The notes under the pieces were generated by a model that saw only the letters and a program-made list of their open reading frames with translations, ran no database searches and was not told the DNA's origin. DNA of 64,000 nt from contig NZ_JAKGUG010000009.1 in NCBI RefSeq assembly GCF_021568855.1, positions 1-64,000 on the forward strand. The letters are read 5' to 3'. Position numbers and translations under genes: made by a program. This document shows, piece by piece, positions 9,026 to 18,326 of the stretch; position 1 is the first letter of the stretch, and every line of letters starts with the position of its first letter. Origin of the DNA: Dethiosulfovibrio russensis. GTDB lineage: Bacteria > Synergistota > Synergistia > Synergistales > Dethiosulfovibrionaceae.

Positions 9026-9795
9026 TACCAGCCCCCTCCAGGGACCGCCTCCGCCGGCACATCCATAACCGTCATAAGCTGACGCCCCGCCGGTTTCGTG
9101 CTGTCCGCTATTGCCGTAACCTCCACGGCCAGAGGCGACTCGGAAGCCTCCTTGAACGCCATGGAGAAGTTACCCTTCACCTTGCCCTTCCATATCCGGA
9201 CGTGACGATACTTTCCGTCTCTGCGCTTGTGATAGAAATCGACCCGGAAAGTCTTGTCCGTCGAGGTTCCGCCGCCGACACCGAACCCTTTGCTTTCGTA
9301 GGTCTTATACGTGTAGCTCGCCTTGACGTCGTCGCCGTCGGCTATCTTGGCGGAGTCGGGCACTCTGTAGATGGTTCCGTTCAACCGGTCCAGGTAATAG
9401 TCCACTCCCTCGGTCAAAGCCGTGCCATCCACAGTGGTTACCGTGGCGTCCCCCTCCACCCTGCCCTTGCCGAGCATGGTATGGACGGAATCGAACAGCG
9501 TCACAAGCTCGTCGGCGACGGTGGCGGTTCCGGCGTTTTCTGTTACCGGATCGTACTCCGGCATCAGACGGCAGACCATATCCAGGTTCGTCTCCAGCAG
9601 ATTGAAGCTCAGGGTCAGCTCCTCACTGACCAGAGCAGAAAGGACCACCGTCGCCGGGAACCCGGCTTTCAGCTCGTACATCTCCTTTCCGTGCTCGAAG
9701 GTCAGATCGTCCTTCAGCTGACCGACATCCTCGCCGTCGACGAACATGCGACCGGATCCCAGAACTATATCGTTGGAATTCCTTACGTTCGCCAT
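9025..9795 (-). CDS. Putative major tail (tube) protein
   Basis: A 256-residue beta-rich protein (MANVRNSNDIVLGSGRMFVDG at the start) upstream of the chaperone. The N-terminal segment VDGEDVGQLKDDLTFEHG and the central pattern GTALTEGVDYYLDRLNGT are typical of tail tube proteins that stack as rings. Position between the tail-completion gene and the chaperone supports this. ATG at 9795 follows a 16-base gap from the previous gene. Confidence 0.7.
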   Translation of the reverse strand: MANVRNSNDIVLGSGRMFVDGEDVGQLKDDLTFEHGKEMYELKAGFPATVVLSALVSEELTLSFNLLETNLDMVCRLMPEYDPVTENAGTATVADELVTLFDSVHTMLGKGRVEGDATVTTVDGTALTEGVDYYLDRLNGTIYRVPDSAKIADGDDVKASYTYKTYESKGFGVGGGTSTDKTFRVDFYHKRRDGKYRHVRIWKGKVKGNFSMAFKEASESPLAVEVTAIADSTKPAGRQLMTVMDVPAEAVPGGGW

Positions 9796-9811
9796 TCCTA
9801 TCGCCCCTCTC

Positions 9812-10249
9812 TCACCATTCCGTAACCGTCAGCTCCATCTCCCCCACGAAGGCGGGAGACTGATCGGAGCTGAAGAGATCGTATCCGGTGTAGGTTATTC
9901 TGTACTCGCTCCCCACCGCCTCCAGGGAGGACAGCACCAGCTCGCCCAGTTCGTCCACCTTCAGAAAGCCGGGGAACGTGATCTTGTTGCCGTCCCGCTC
10001 CTCTCCTCCGTCGTTCAGCACCGCCCACATGAGATCTATCTTGTGTTCTCCACGACCGACTCCATCGAAATCGCTCCTGTCGGGAGCGACCACGATCGCA
10101 GGAAGCTCGTCGTTTCCGGGAGGACGCCGGGCGTTATATCCGGCCATCACGGTCGGCTCTCTGCCGAAACGGTCCAAACAGAAAGCCCGGACCTCTTCGG
10201 ACCGGGCTATGGAGTCTCTTATCTCCATCATTACCTGAGTCAATCTCAC
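9812..10249 (-). CDS. Putative tail terminator / completion protein
   Basis: A 145-residue protein starting with GTG (or with ATG at 10231; the GTG has only a weak GAGG upstream). It lies four bases after the gp10-like gene and 16 before the tail tube gene, where siphophages encode the tail terminator. Segments such as LPAIVVAPDRSDFDGVGRGEH and DELGELVLSSLEAVG suggest a mixed alpha/beta fold. No specific motif is recognised. Confidence 0.55.
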   Translation of the reverse strand: MRLTQVMMEIRDSIARSEEVRAFCLDRFGREPTVMAGYNARRPPGNDELPAIVVAPDRSDFDGVGRGEHKIDLMWAVLNDGGEERDGNKITFPGFLKVDELGELVLSSLEAVGSEYRITYTGYDLFSSDQSPAFVGEMELTVTEW

Positions 10250-10253
10250 CTCG

Positions 10254-10892
10254 TCACCACCAGCTTCCGTAAACTCTGTATTTTCTCTTGCTCTTTTTCG
10301 TGGACCTCTTCATATCGTCCTCCATGTAACCGTCGATCTTCTTCACGAAATATCCCGGAATTCTGGGAACCAGAACCGCCCTCATAGGACCTATGGTCGG
10401 CCTGGCGGGTAGGATTATCTCCCTCGTCTCTTTCCGAAGACGTACGCCTTTTTTCAGCACCTTGGGCCATTTTTTGGCTCTGGCTCCGGACCACCAGAAC
10501 CGCCGCATCTTTTCGGTAACCGGAAGACGCCGTCCCTTTTCCTGCATAGACCCCAGATATACGGCGCTCTTCGAGAGCCACCCCACGGTCAGGGAGCCGT
10601 CGTCTTTATACTGATAGCCCACGGCCTTTCGAAGCTTGCCGAGAGGTCCGCTTCTTACCTTCTTTTTTTTCATGACCCTGAGTTTCGATTTCGCCTTGAC
10701 GCCGCGGGCTACGCCGGACAGAGGAGCGTAGCGTCTTCCTCCGGGAGCGCCGCTCTCTATGCCTTTTTTTATCTCCTTCTGCATCATCCACCCGACAGAC
10801 TTCAAGGCCCTCCGGCGAAATTCGGGAAACTCCCTGATAACGTCCTCCACCCATGGAGTGGCCATATCCTTCCAGGAAACTGTGACGGACAT
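10254..10892 (-). CDS. HK97 gp10-like / virion morphogenesis protein
   Basis: A 212-residue very basic protein with runs of Lys/Arg (MKKKKVRSG, RSTKKSKRKYR). The N-terminal pattern EFRRRALKSVGWMMQKEIKKG followed by SGAPGGRRYAPLSG is typical of gp10-like or virion morphogenesis proteins that act at the head-tail junction. ATG at 10892 has GGGGAGGTGATCCT upstream. It sits between the small connector gene and the tail completion gene. Confidence 0.65.
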   Translation of the reverse strand: MSVTVSWKDMATPWVEDVIREFPEFRRRALKSVGWMMQKEIKKGIESGAPGGRRYAPLSGVARGVKAKSKLRVMKKKKVRSGPLGKLRKAVGYQYKDDGSLTVGWLSKSAVYLGSMQEKGRRLPVTEKMRRFWWSGARAKKWPKVLKKGVRLRKETREIILPARPTIGPMRAVLVPRIPGYFVKKIDGYMEDDMKRSTKKSKRKYRVYGSWW

Positions 10893-10907
10893 AGGATCAC
10901 CTCCCCA

Positions 10908-11225
10908 TTACAGAAACGACCGATCCGTCCGGATCTCCAGCAGAGCCGTCGTCATGGAACGGGAGATCTCTCTAACCACCGACCAGACCTTTCCGTCGGC
11001 CTCGAGGACCTCGTCTCCTTCGCAGGGATCCACATCGGAAAGTCTTATCCTCAAAGTTCCTTCCGTGGAGGAACCGTCCGACCCGAAGCCCGTTCCGTCG
11101 GTTGCGGTCCTGCCCTTGCGGATGATCGCCCGGATCTCGCTGCCGTTATAGACCACCGTGTCGGCCCAATCACCTTTGAACAGGGCTTCTACCGTAGATG
11201 TCAGGTGATCCCGAAAAGATCCCAT
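10908..11225 (-). CDS. Putative head-tail joining protein
   Basis: A 105-residue protein, start ATG overlapping the preceding stop by one base (TGATG). The stretch VVYNGSEIRAIIRKG followed by LRIRLSDVDPCEGDEVLEADGKVWSVV resembles small beta-sandwich head-tail connectors (FII- or gp11-like). Function is inferred from size, strand pattern and position. Confidence 0.55.
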   Translation of the reverse strand: MGSFRDHLTSTVEALFKGDWADTVVYNGSEIRAIIRKGRTATDGTGFGSDGSSTEGTLRIRLSDVDPCEGDEVLEADGKVWSVVREISRSMTTALLEIRTDRSFL

Positions 11226-11548
11226 CAGTCGATCTTCACCTCTCCAAAGTTGGCCGAAGCCGCCTTCGGAGTCCAGGCGTACCCCGCCAGGGGTTTGTCG
11301 TCCGTACCGTCCCTGGTCAGGCTTCCGGCAGAGGCGTCCCAGTAAAGAGCCTCTCCGGGAGCAAAGGCCGTCCCCGTCACGGCGGGCAGCCGGAACACCC
11401 CCACCACGGCCAAAACTCCCGTTTTCCCAGCCGGTATATCGGTAGTGGCCACTCCGATCCTTCCCCCCAAAACGACCACATCGTCTACGGACACATCCTC
11501 GGTCGGCGTGTAATCCATCCTGCCGCCTATCTCCACGTAAGTTCTCAC
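11225..11548 (-). CDS. DUF2190-type capsid decoration protein
   Basis: About 107 residues. The frame is open further upstream but would overlap the capsid gene; GTG at 11548 with AGGAGG eight bases before it is the likely start. The pattern MDYTPTEDVSVDDVVVLGGRIGVA and GTAFAPGEALYWDASAG is characteristic of DUF2190 proteins, which are found next to the major capsid gene and are thought to stabilise the head. It directly follows the capsid gene here (35-base gap). Confidence 0.75.
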   Translation of the reverse strand: MRTYVEIGGRMDYTPTEDVSVDDVVVLGGRIGVATTDIPAGKTGVLAVVGVFRLPAVTGTAFAPGEALYWDASAGSLTRDGTDDKPLAGYAWTPKAASANFGEVKID

Positions 11549-11583
11549 ACGAATCGCCTCCTTATGAAAGAAAACCCCGAAGC

Positions 11584-13611
11584 CTACGCCCCGGGGTTCT
11601 TCTGGAAACCGCGCCAGTCCATGGCCTTGGCTCCCACGTCTATTCGCACCTTGTAGCTCGTTCCGTCCACGTTCCATCCCTGCTGCTGTTCCAGATAGGG
11701 TTCCTTGATCCCGTTCAGGAAGAACAACTTTACCGTCTTGCCCTTCTCGGCGGCCATGTAGAAAGCGGTCTCGCTCACGTCGTCCAATCTGGGATCGGAC
11801 ACGAGCTCGAAGGCTCCGGCGTAGGGGTTGGCTCCTCCTCCGTTGGCTTTGTTCGCCGAGGTGTCCACCGACAGAGGAGTTTCGGTCTGTTTGAGGAACC
11901 TCCTGGCCGCAAGCTCCAGAGCCACCGGCACCACCAGGAACTTGGGAATGATGTTCAGCCGCCTCTTTCCGGAAAGGTCCGTCTGCCGCTTCATGGCCTG
12001 CACCATAAGACTTAGCGCCGTCAAAGTGGCCTCGAAATCGGTGAAGCTGAAAGCCGCCGCAGGCTGAAGGTTTCCGTGATGGGTACAGAAAAGATCCTTC
12101 TTGTCGCCCATCTTGGGGTTATCCAGAAAAGCCTGGTAGCCCACGTCGGCCACCTTGCGCCTGGCGGCCTCGCCCATCTTCCGGGGAATATCGGTCAGTA
12201 CGCCCAGTGCGTCGTTTACGATCGACTGTCTGGATATGGAGAACATACGGCCGAAGGTCCCTATCTTCCAGGCCTCCGACTCCTCGCCCATGGATCCGCT
12301 CTTGTACTCTCCGGACTCCGGCAGAGGAAGCAGATCGTCCACCTCTCCGGCCCTCGCCCCGGTATGTTCCTTGAAATCGGTCACGACGCCGGAGTCGTCC
12401 ATCCATTTAAGATAGCTCTCCTCCTGAACGCCCCACCCTTCCATAAGAGAGACGTTCGCAACGCTTCCCAGGATGACGGGAAGGTCCGAGGTGGTCAGGG
12501 CGCGGCCTATCATCTCCATAGGATTTCCCCCGACCCGCTCGCCCATCCGGGTCAGACATTCCTCGGCCATTCTCTCCAGCCTGTAGCCTCTCAGATCCAT
12601 GGATCCGGCGGCAGGATCCTCTACGGGCAGACCGCCGCGGATCAGGAGCGCATCTCTGGCGGCGGAACGGAATTTCTCCTTCTCGTCCTCCGTCACCCTG
12701 CAGGGAACGGAGATTGCCTGCCGCGTCTCCTTGAGCTTTTTCATGACCTCGGCTCTCACCGTGTCGAGTTCCGCACCGGAACGGATGAATTCGCCAAGAT
12801 CGATATCGAAGGATCTTCCCATCTCCTGGATCTCCGATACCCTCTCCCGCTCGGCCCTGATAGCCCGGACTACGGTTTCCCCTGAAGAAGGGTTGCCTCT
12901 TTCGCCGTTTCGGAGGTCGTCCGCAGCGGACCGGTTCTCCTCCCTCCCATCGTTCCCGGCGAGGTCGCTTCTCTTAGCCTCCGGGGCCGCACCGTTCCCG
13001 GCTTCGTCGCCGGGCAAAGACAAATTTCTTTTCACTCCGTCATCTCCTCCTTTTTCATCGACACTCCGTCCCACCCCCACCGACGGATCGGCGGGAACCG
13101 ACACGATGGAAATCTCCAGTCCTTCCCATCTGGTACCCACGTAACAGGGCCCGGCAAAACGACCGTTGCTGGACGTACCACCGGCCGGAACCTTTTCCCA
13201 GTTCTCCACCCTGTAGCCCACCGATACGCTCTTGAGAGATCCGGCCAGAACCTTTCTGTAGATCCTGTCGCTTTCCTCGTCGTCGTCGAATCGGACTAGT
13301 GCCCGCCCCTTCCTGGAAGATTCATCTATCCAGACCTTCTCTATCGAACCGATTGGAACGTCGGATTTGTGATTCCAGAGTAGGACTCCCATTTCCTCCA
13401 ATCGTTTCAAATCGACGGCACCCTGATCGTGGGATAGATATTCCACCTCTCCCCAGCGAGAAACCGGAGACTCGGACGAAAAAGAGAGCTCCACCGTTCT
13501 GGAGCTCTCAGTGCCCTTGGTTTCAACTCCGGCTATCTCCCTGTAGTAGGTCCCGTCTACAGGGACATCCCTGTAGTAGGTTCCAGCCCTCTCACCTCTA
13601 AAACCGGTCAC
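11584..13611 (-). CDS. Prohead protease / major capsid protein fusion
   Basis: A 675-residue fusion. Residues about 35-175 look like an HK97-type S78 prohead protease: LLWNHKSDVPIG gives the His (H81) and GSLKSVSVGY the Ser (S130). A Ser/Asn/Arg-rich linker (about 180-245) and a helical scaffold-like part (about 245-300) follow, then a major capsid domain (about 320-675) with IGRALTTSDLPVILGSVANV and FGRMFSISRQSIVNDALG, as in Mu gpT-related capsids. The start is GTG at 13611. Protease, scaffold and shell in one chain imply internal cleavage between them. Such fusions are known in some phages. Confidence 0.85.
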   Translation of the reverse strand: MTGFRGERAGTYYRDVPVDGTYYREIAGVETKGTESSRTVELSFSSESPVSRWGEVEYLSHDQGAVDLKRLEEMGVLLWNHKSDVPIGSIEKVWIDESSRKGRALVRFDDDEESDRIYRKVLAGSLKSVSVGYRVENWEKVPAGGTSSNGRFAGPCYVGTRWEGLEISIVSVPADPSVGVGRSVDEKGGDDGVKRNLSLPGDEAGNGAAPEAKRSDLAGNDGREENRSAADDLRNGERGNPSSGETVVRAIRAERERVSEIQEMGRSFDIDLGEFIRSGAELDTVRAEVMKKLKETRQAISVPCRVTEDEKEKFRSAARDALLIRGGLPVEDPAAGSMDLRGYRLERMAEECLTRMGERVGGNPMEMIGRALTTSDLPVILGSVANVSLMEGWGVQEESYLKWMDDSGVVTDFKEHTGARAGEVDDLLPLPESGEYKSGSMGEESEAWKIGTFGRMFSISRQSIVNDALGVLTDIPRKMGEAARRKVADVGYQAFLDNPKMGDKKDLFCTHHGNLQPAAAFSFTDFEATLTALSLMVQAMKRQTDLSGKRRLNIIPKFLVVPVALELAARRFLKQTETPLSVDTSANKANGGGANPYAGAFELVSDPRLDDVSETAFYMAAEKGKTVKLFFLNGIKEPYLEQQQGWNVDGTSYKVRIDVGAKAMDWRGFQKNPGA

Positions 13612-13615
13612 GCAA

Positions 13616-15166
13616 TCACTCTCCTTTCCCGTTATCCAGAGCCATCAACGAAAGAGCCTCCTGCCCTATCCCGGAAGATCCGGCAAGACCTCCGAGATTA
13701 AGGGACGTCATATACTCCCTCTCTCGCGATATCTGCTCCAACACCTCCCTCCAATCCTTGCCCTTGGAGGCACATACATCCTGAAGGGTTGTTATTCCGG
13801 CCTCCATCTCCTTCGTGATAGCCGATACCTCTTTGAGTGGATCCACCCACTGTCTTCCGGGAGGAACCCACCGGCACCGGTTGTACACATCGGGACGCTG
13901 GAAATAATCCCGTATGTTCAGCTTTCCGGACAGAACGCAGGCACAGACGAAGGCCTCCCATAGAGGTTCGAGGACCCTCTCGACCATGAACTGCCTCAGC
14001 ACCTTGTATCCTTCCTCGTCCTCGAGGGATGCGGCCCTGGCCGAGCTGTAGTTCGTTCGGCTCACGTCCCTGCTCACCACCTCGTAGCTCTGCCCCGTTC
14101 CCGCTCCTATCAGTCTCTGCTGCAAAGCCACGAAGTCCGAGGCTCCGGTGTTGGGATGGGTCGGGTTGGCGAACTCCACATCCGCCCCGTCCGGAAGGGT
14201 ATTCACTATTCCCGGCTCGAGTCTGGTTACGTTCTTATCCCTGCCCAGGGCGTCCTGGACCGTGGCGTTTCTTCCTATCGACGGAGTGTTCCCGCTTCCC
14301 GTCTTTATGAAGGCGGCGAAGCACGCCGCTATCCTGGCCGCCATCAGTTCGGCATCCATGTACTCTCCCGAGTCTCTGATATTGCCCATGACATGGGCGA
14401 ACTGGCTTATACCCCTCACCGCCTGAGGTCTGGTCTTTACGAACATCGGCAACACCCGCCCGGCATCCACTCTCACCGCCTCGGTGGTTCTGCCGAAAGA
14501 GGACGTCTCCATGTCGTCCCTGTAGAACCAATAGGCCAGAGGACGCCAGTACTCGTTGACCTCCACTCCCGAAACTATCCGCTTATCCTTCGCCCGGGGC
14601 ATCCAGGTCGCAAGGGCGTCGGCCTCCATCATCTGTATCTGCAGCGGAATGAATCCGTCCTCCGGAGCCGTGAGAATCGGGTATATCTCTCCGTCCGTAA
14701 CCATACGGCGAACCATCATCCGCTGAAGACCGTAAAACCCGTCGTGGCCGGTTATGTCGCAGTTCTTCGGCTTCGCCCACACCTCCCACAGGGCCTCTAT
14801 CTCCCGGTTCAGCTTTTCGTTCTCCGTTCCGTCGGCATCGAGGATTTTAGCCTGAGGCCGTAGCCCCGTGCCTACGACGTGACGCTCCATCGCAAGCAGA
14901 ACGCTCTGAGCTATTCCGTTGTTCCGTTCGAGGTCTCTCGCCCGAGCCCTTATCCTATCCCTGTAGACTCGGTCGGTTTCGTCCGGCCTTTTATTCACCG
15001 CCACCCAACCGCTTCCGTAGCGGTCTATCCTGGCGGCGTCGTAGTTGCGTTTATCCCATCGGGCCTCCATCTTGGCCCTGTCGTCCATACGTCTGGCACC
15101 GGCTCCGGGAGACACCAGTCCCACGGCCCGGTCCAGCACGTAACCCGCCTTACCAAACCACGACAT
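13616..15166 (-). CDS. Phage portal protein (lambda family)
   Basis: A 516-residue portal, the dodecameric ring through which DNA enters the head. Lambda-family signs include RARARDLERNNGIAQSVL near residue 75, VVGTGLRPQAKI, a central VVSRDVSRTNYSSARAASLEDEE and CRWVPPGRQWVDPLKEV near the C-terminus. ATG at 15166 overlaps the end of the small connector gene by 17 bases. Located between terminase and capsid, as expected. Confidence 0.92.
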   Translation of the reverse strand: MSWFGKAGYVLDRAVGLVSPGAGARRMDDRAKMEARWDKRNYDAARIDRYGSGWVAVNKRPDETDRVYRDRIRARARDLERNNGIAQSVLLAMERHVVGTGLRPQAKILDADGTENEKLNREIEALWEVWAKPKNCDITGHDGFYGLQRMMVRRMVTDGEIYPILTAPEDGFIPLQIQMMEADALATWMPRAKDKRIVSGVEVNEYWRPLAYWFYRDDMETSSFGRTTEAVRVDAGRVLPMFVKTRPQAVRGISQFAHVMGNIRDSGEYMDAELMAARIAACFAAFIKTGSGNTPSIGRNATVQDALGRDKNVTRLEPGIVNTLPDGADVEFANPTHPNTGASDFVALQQRLIGAGTGQSYEVVSRDVSRTNYSSARAASLEDEEGYKVLRQFMVERVLEPLWEAFVCACVLSGKLNIRDYFQRPDVYNRCRWVPPGRQWVDPLKEVSAITKEMEAGITTLQDVCASKGKDWREVLEQISREREYMTSLNLGGLAGSSGIGQEALSLMALDNGKGE

Positions 15167-15341
15167 GAGGACCTCCTCCCTCTTCCATGGCCAACATGCC
15201 CCGAAGCTCCTTTATCCGTTTCTGTATGTGGGACAAGTTGGCCCTGTCTATCTTCAATCCGTTATCCTCGAAGGCCTGTCCTCCCTCCAGTATCTCGGCC
15301 TCGGCCTTTTCGTACATGGCCAGTTCTTCCGTCAGGGTCAT
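15150..15341 (-). CDS. gpW-like / DUF6148-type small head protein
   Basis: A 63-residue protein between the large terminase and portal genes, where lambdoid phages encode gpW. It is largely helical: LTEELAMYEKAEAEILEGG, then IQKRIKELRGMLAME, the usual two-helix plan of this group. It follows the terminase stop by four bases and overlaps the portal start. Likely a head completion or connector protein. Confidence 0.7.
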   Translation of the reverse strand: MTLTEELAMYEKAEAEILEGGQAFEDNGLKIDRANLSHIQKRIKELRGMLAMEEGGGPHVVVW

Positions 15342-15345
15342 TAGA

Positions 15346-17226
15346 TCACCTCCCTTTCCACCATCCCGAACCGCCGCCCTTCAGCCATCCCGCACCTTCG
15401 GCGGAATCCACGGAAGAAGACGACGGCCTCATGGCCTCCCGCTCCTCCTCCGTCGGCATGTAGTGCAGGTTGAGCATCCTTGCCGCCAGAGTCGCATAAA
15501 CCTCGCAGTCCAGAAGGTGGTTAGCGGCGTGTCCGGAGATCTTCTTCCACTCGTGATGACTGGAACCTGTCCTGGCATCCGTCACCATCACCTTGTGTTC
15601 CGACGCTATCTGCTCGGCGTATCCTCTCGGGCAGTCTCTGAAAAGCGACCACGACCCTCTAGTTCCGGGCTCCTTCGTCATACGTCCGAAAATGAAATCC
15701 TTCAACAGAGACGTATTCGCCTCCAGCATGGTGAGGCCGTCTTTCCGGCCCTTGCGGTCCACCACGTGACGGCGGTAATAACCGTCCATCCTGCGAGAGG
15801 CCCCCTTGACCGGACCCAGAACATCGCCGTACACCACGCAGGCGTCGTAAACCTCGTCGGTCCTGTAGCCGCAGTCGACAAGGCAGTAGCCGATCTGACA
15901 CAGACGACCGTCGCCGAAACGATAGACCGGCTCCACTATATGGGCCCTCAAACCGTCTTGCAGGTCCGTCTCGTTCCAGGTGTCGAACCGGCCATACTCG
16001 ATAAGCCAGGACGTAAGCCCAGGCCCCCAGGCACGAACCACGTAATAGGCCTCCGACTTCTGGACGTCCACTCCGGCGGTAATGGCCACAGCCTCGTCCG
16101 GCACCTCTCCTCGGGAATAATTTCCGGAAGCCTCCAGAACCTTCTCCGGCTCCGCCTTGGCCACCGACTCCCTGAAGGGCTCGGCCAGCCAGGAGTTTAT
16201 GAAGTTCATAAGATCCTCCGGACTGTCTTTCGACCGAAGGAACTCCGAAGCCACGGCACCGAACGAAATCTGAGGAGAATATATCGAGTTCCAGTGGAAA
16301 CCTATCCGACGGATTTTCCCCGGCTCGACTCCTTCCGAAACCCATCTGCCTTCGCCCAGCATAAAAGACTTGTCCCGATCCTCTATCCTTCCTTCACAGT
16401 GAGGACAGCGATACCACGCCCGATCCTCCACCTGGCGAATTATCTTCTGTCTGGCGGTGGGATCGTCCTCCTTCCTGAGGGCTTCCGTGAGATCCTCGGG
16501 CCACGACACATCCTTGAAGGAGAAGGAGAGGAGCTCCCCGCAACGAGGACAGGGAACCTCGTACCGATAGACGACGTCGCACCTCTGCAAAAGCCGCCAG
16601 ATGTTCCCGGTCTCCAGGGTCGGAGTGGATATGTACATCAGCTTTCGGTTGGGAAAAGTCTTGGTCCTCTCCTTCCCCAGCTTCAGCGGATTAGCCTCCC
16701 GACCCGAATACCTCGGATACTTGTCGATCTCGTCGAAGATTATGTATCTCATAGGCATGGCGGAGAGAGCGGCGGGGCTGTTCGCTCCGGTGAGAGCTAT
16801 ATACATTCCCCGAAACTGAAGCTCCAGACGATCCGACTCCCTCTCCCGAAAGATCCCATTGAATACGTTGCTGGTTTTTATCATGTCCTGAAGCCGGTTT
16901 TCGCTGGCCCATTCCGCTATGTCCTCGGTGGGATACACCACCAGAGCCGCCCCGGGATCCTGACAGGCCGTGTAACCCAGACAGTTGTTCGCCGCCTCCG
17001 ACGCCCCCGCCTGAGCTCCCTTGCACAGAACGATCTCCTCCACTCCCGGCTCGTTCCAGGCATCCATGATCCCCTTGAGATAGGGCATGTAGGAAGTCCT
17101 CCACGGTCCGGGCTTGGCGGCAAGCCTGGGAGTCAGGATACGATAACGGTCCGCCCACTCGCTTACGGTCATCCTTTCCGGAGGCTTGCAGGCCGCAAGT
17201 TCCGCGAATGTCCAAGGCACGATCAA
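15346..17226 (-). CDS. Phage terminase large subunit (GpA family)
   Basis: A 626-residue DNA-packaging motor. Residues 69-76 (KGAQAGAS) are the modified Walker A seen in GpA proteins; YIIFDEID at 161-168 is Walker B with the catalytic Glu. CPRCGELL and CPHCEGRIEDRDKS form the expected Cys pairs of a zinc-binding insert. The C-terminal nuclease half contains AITAGVDVQKSEAYYVVRAWG, with an early Asp typical of the RNase H-like nuclease, and GHAANHLLDCEVYA near the end. The start overlaps the small-subunit stop by four bases. Confidence 0.95.
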   Translation of the reverse strand: MIVPWTFAELAACKPPERMTVSEWADRYRILTPRLAAKPGPWRTSYMPYLKGIMDAWNEPGVEEIVLCKGAQAGASEAANNCLGYTACQDPGAALVVYPTEDIAEWASENRLQDMIKTSNVFNGIFRERESDRLELQFRGMYIALTGANSPAALSAMPMRYIIFDEIDKYPRYSGREANPLKLGKERTKTFPNRKLMYISTPTLETGNIWRLLQRCDVVYRYEVPCPRCGELLSFSFKDVSWPEDLTEALRKEDDPTARQKIIRQVEDRAWYRCPHCEGRIEDRDKSFMLGEGRWVSEGVEPGKIRRIGFHWNSIYSPQISFGAVASEFLRSKDSPEDLMNFINSWLAEPFRESVAKAEPEKVLEASGNYSRGEVPDEAVAITAGVDVQKSEAYYVVRAWGPGLTSWLIEYGRFDTWNETDLQDGLRAHIVEPVYRFGDGRLCQIGYCLVDCGYRTDEVYDACVVYGDVLGPVKGASRRMDGYYRRHVVDRKGRKDGLTMLEANTSLLKDFIFGRMTKEPGTRGSWSLFRDCPRGYAEQIASEHKVMVTDARTGSSHHEWKKISGHAANHLLDCEVYATLAARMLNLHYMPTEEEREAMRPSSSSVDSAEGAGWLKGGGSGWWKGR

Positions 17227-17753
17227 CGAACCACCTCCTTTTCCTTCTTGCCCGCCGGTGTGAAGGGGCCGTCTCTCGAATACCCCTCCCAGATAATCCG
17301 GATCTCCTCTCCCAGAATCTTCTCCATCTCCGTCCGAGACATGCCCTCCAGCAGAGGAGGCAGAGTATTGACCCAGCCGAACATGTTGGTCCGGCAGATC
17401 ACCAGGCGATCGGCCCAGGCATCCTCAACCTGCTCGAACGGAATGTACCGCCCCTCCAGAACCTTAAGACGGATCTCCTCCTGAGCCGCCTTCGCCTTGC
17501 GATATTCGGCCTCGGCTTTCAGCTTTACCGCCTGCCAGTTACCGTCGTTGTCGGGGCTGTCGGTCTCCAGTCCGCACCGCCACCTATAAACCTCCTCAGG
17601 ATCCCACCACCCCCTACCGGCCTGAGGACAGCCGGACCTCTTCCACTCGGACATCGTCTTGGAGGTCACCCCGAAAAAGGCGGCGCATCTTTTGGTGGAG
17701 AGCATTATCCTGTCGCCCTCGACCTTGATGTTGGGCTTCGCCAGGCGGATCAC
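17223..17753 (-). CDS. Phage terminase small subunit (Nu1-like)
   Basis: A 176-residue protein with an N-terminal winged-helix (LSTKRCAAFFGVTSKTMSEWKRSGCP, then RGWWDPEEVYRW), as in lambda Nu1, followed by a helical oligomerisation region (AEAEYRKAKAAQEEIRLK). It recognises packaging sites on phage DNA. The assigned GTG at 17753 has a G-rich tract too close to it; ATG at 17705 (MLSTKRCA) is an alternative start. It is coupled to the large subunit by a four-base overlap. Confidence 0.8.
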   Translation of the reverse strand: MIRLAKPNIKVEGDRIMLSTKRCAAFFGVTSKTMSEWKRSGCPQAGRGWWDPEEVYRWRCGLETDSPDNDGNWQAVKLKAEAEYRKAKAAQEEIRLKVLEGRYIPFEQVEDAWADRLVICRTNMFGWVNTLPPLLEGMSRTEMEKILGEEIRIIWEGYSRDGPFTPAGKKEKEVVR

Positions 17754-18326
17754 CCCCTAAGTAAACTCTAGTTTCCACCCCATTTCGGCGTTTAATGTTC
17801 TATAGTTATTGATATTTGATGCTTAACCCTTAACCCCAATTTCGTATTTTAATCGAGATTTTTCCATCGGTGCAACCGACCCCTGAGGCCCCCACCCCCC
17901 AGGAAGGACCCGTAACGTTTTCCCTTTGCGATTACCGGGCTCACGGCTTCTCGAATCGGGCGAAATAGGCCTCTTCGGGATTCTCTACAGCGTAACTCAA
18001 TGACAGGGAGTAACGTAGAACAACCTCTTTTGGAAAACCGCCCCACTACCGGCTTGGATAGCCTTCGAGCGGAAGATTATTAAACTCGGAAACGGGCTTT
18101 TTCTCGAAGATAGTCGAAAAATGATTAAAAACGACCGTTTCAGACCATCTCATTATTAACCCTCCGACGCCGGGAAGCCTTGCAAACACCGGATTCTTTT
18201 CTTCGATTCGGCGCTAATGAGCCCCGAAAACCCCGATGTTTAACCCCTACGGCCCGATCGAGGACCAGACAAGACGAGCTCGACTCCATGATTGATTTAA
18301 GGTGTGGCATTATGAAGCCAAATCAA
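17754..18326. other. Non-coding interval before terminase genes
   Basis: No convincing gene is seen in 573 bases. Positions 17757-17860 are AT-rich, with a repeated GGGTTAAG-type motif on the minus strand, and could hold the late promoter or packaging (cos/pac) site that usually lies next to the small terminase gene. A 65-codon minus frame at 17849-18046 has no ribosome site. The 18060-18330 part shows nothing recognisable. Confidence 0.4.

Noticed and set aside
15187-17484. Long plus-strand open frame of 765 codons
   Set aside because: Exactly antisense to the terminase genes, which have clear family motifs; the product is Arg/Pro/His-rich without motifs, a composition artefact of GC-rich DNA.
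17849-18046. 65-codon minus-strand frame in the pre-terminase interval
   Set aside because: No ribosome site and no recognisable character; left as non-coding.
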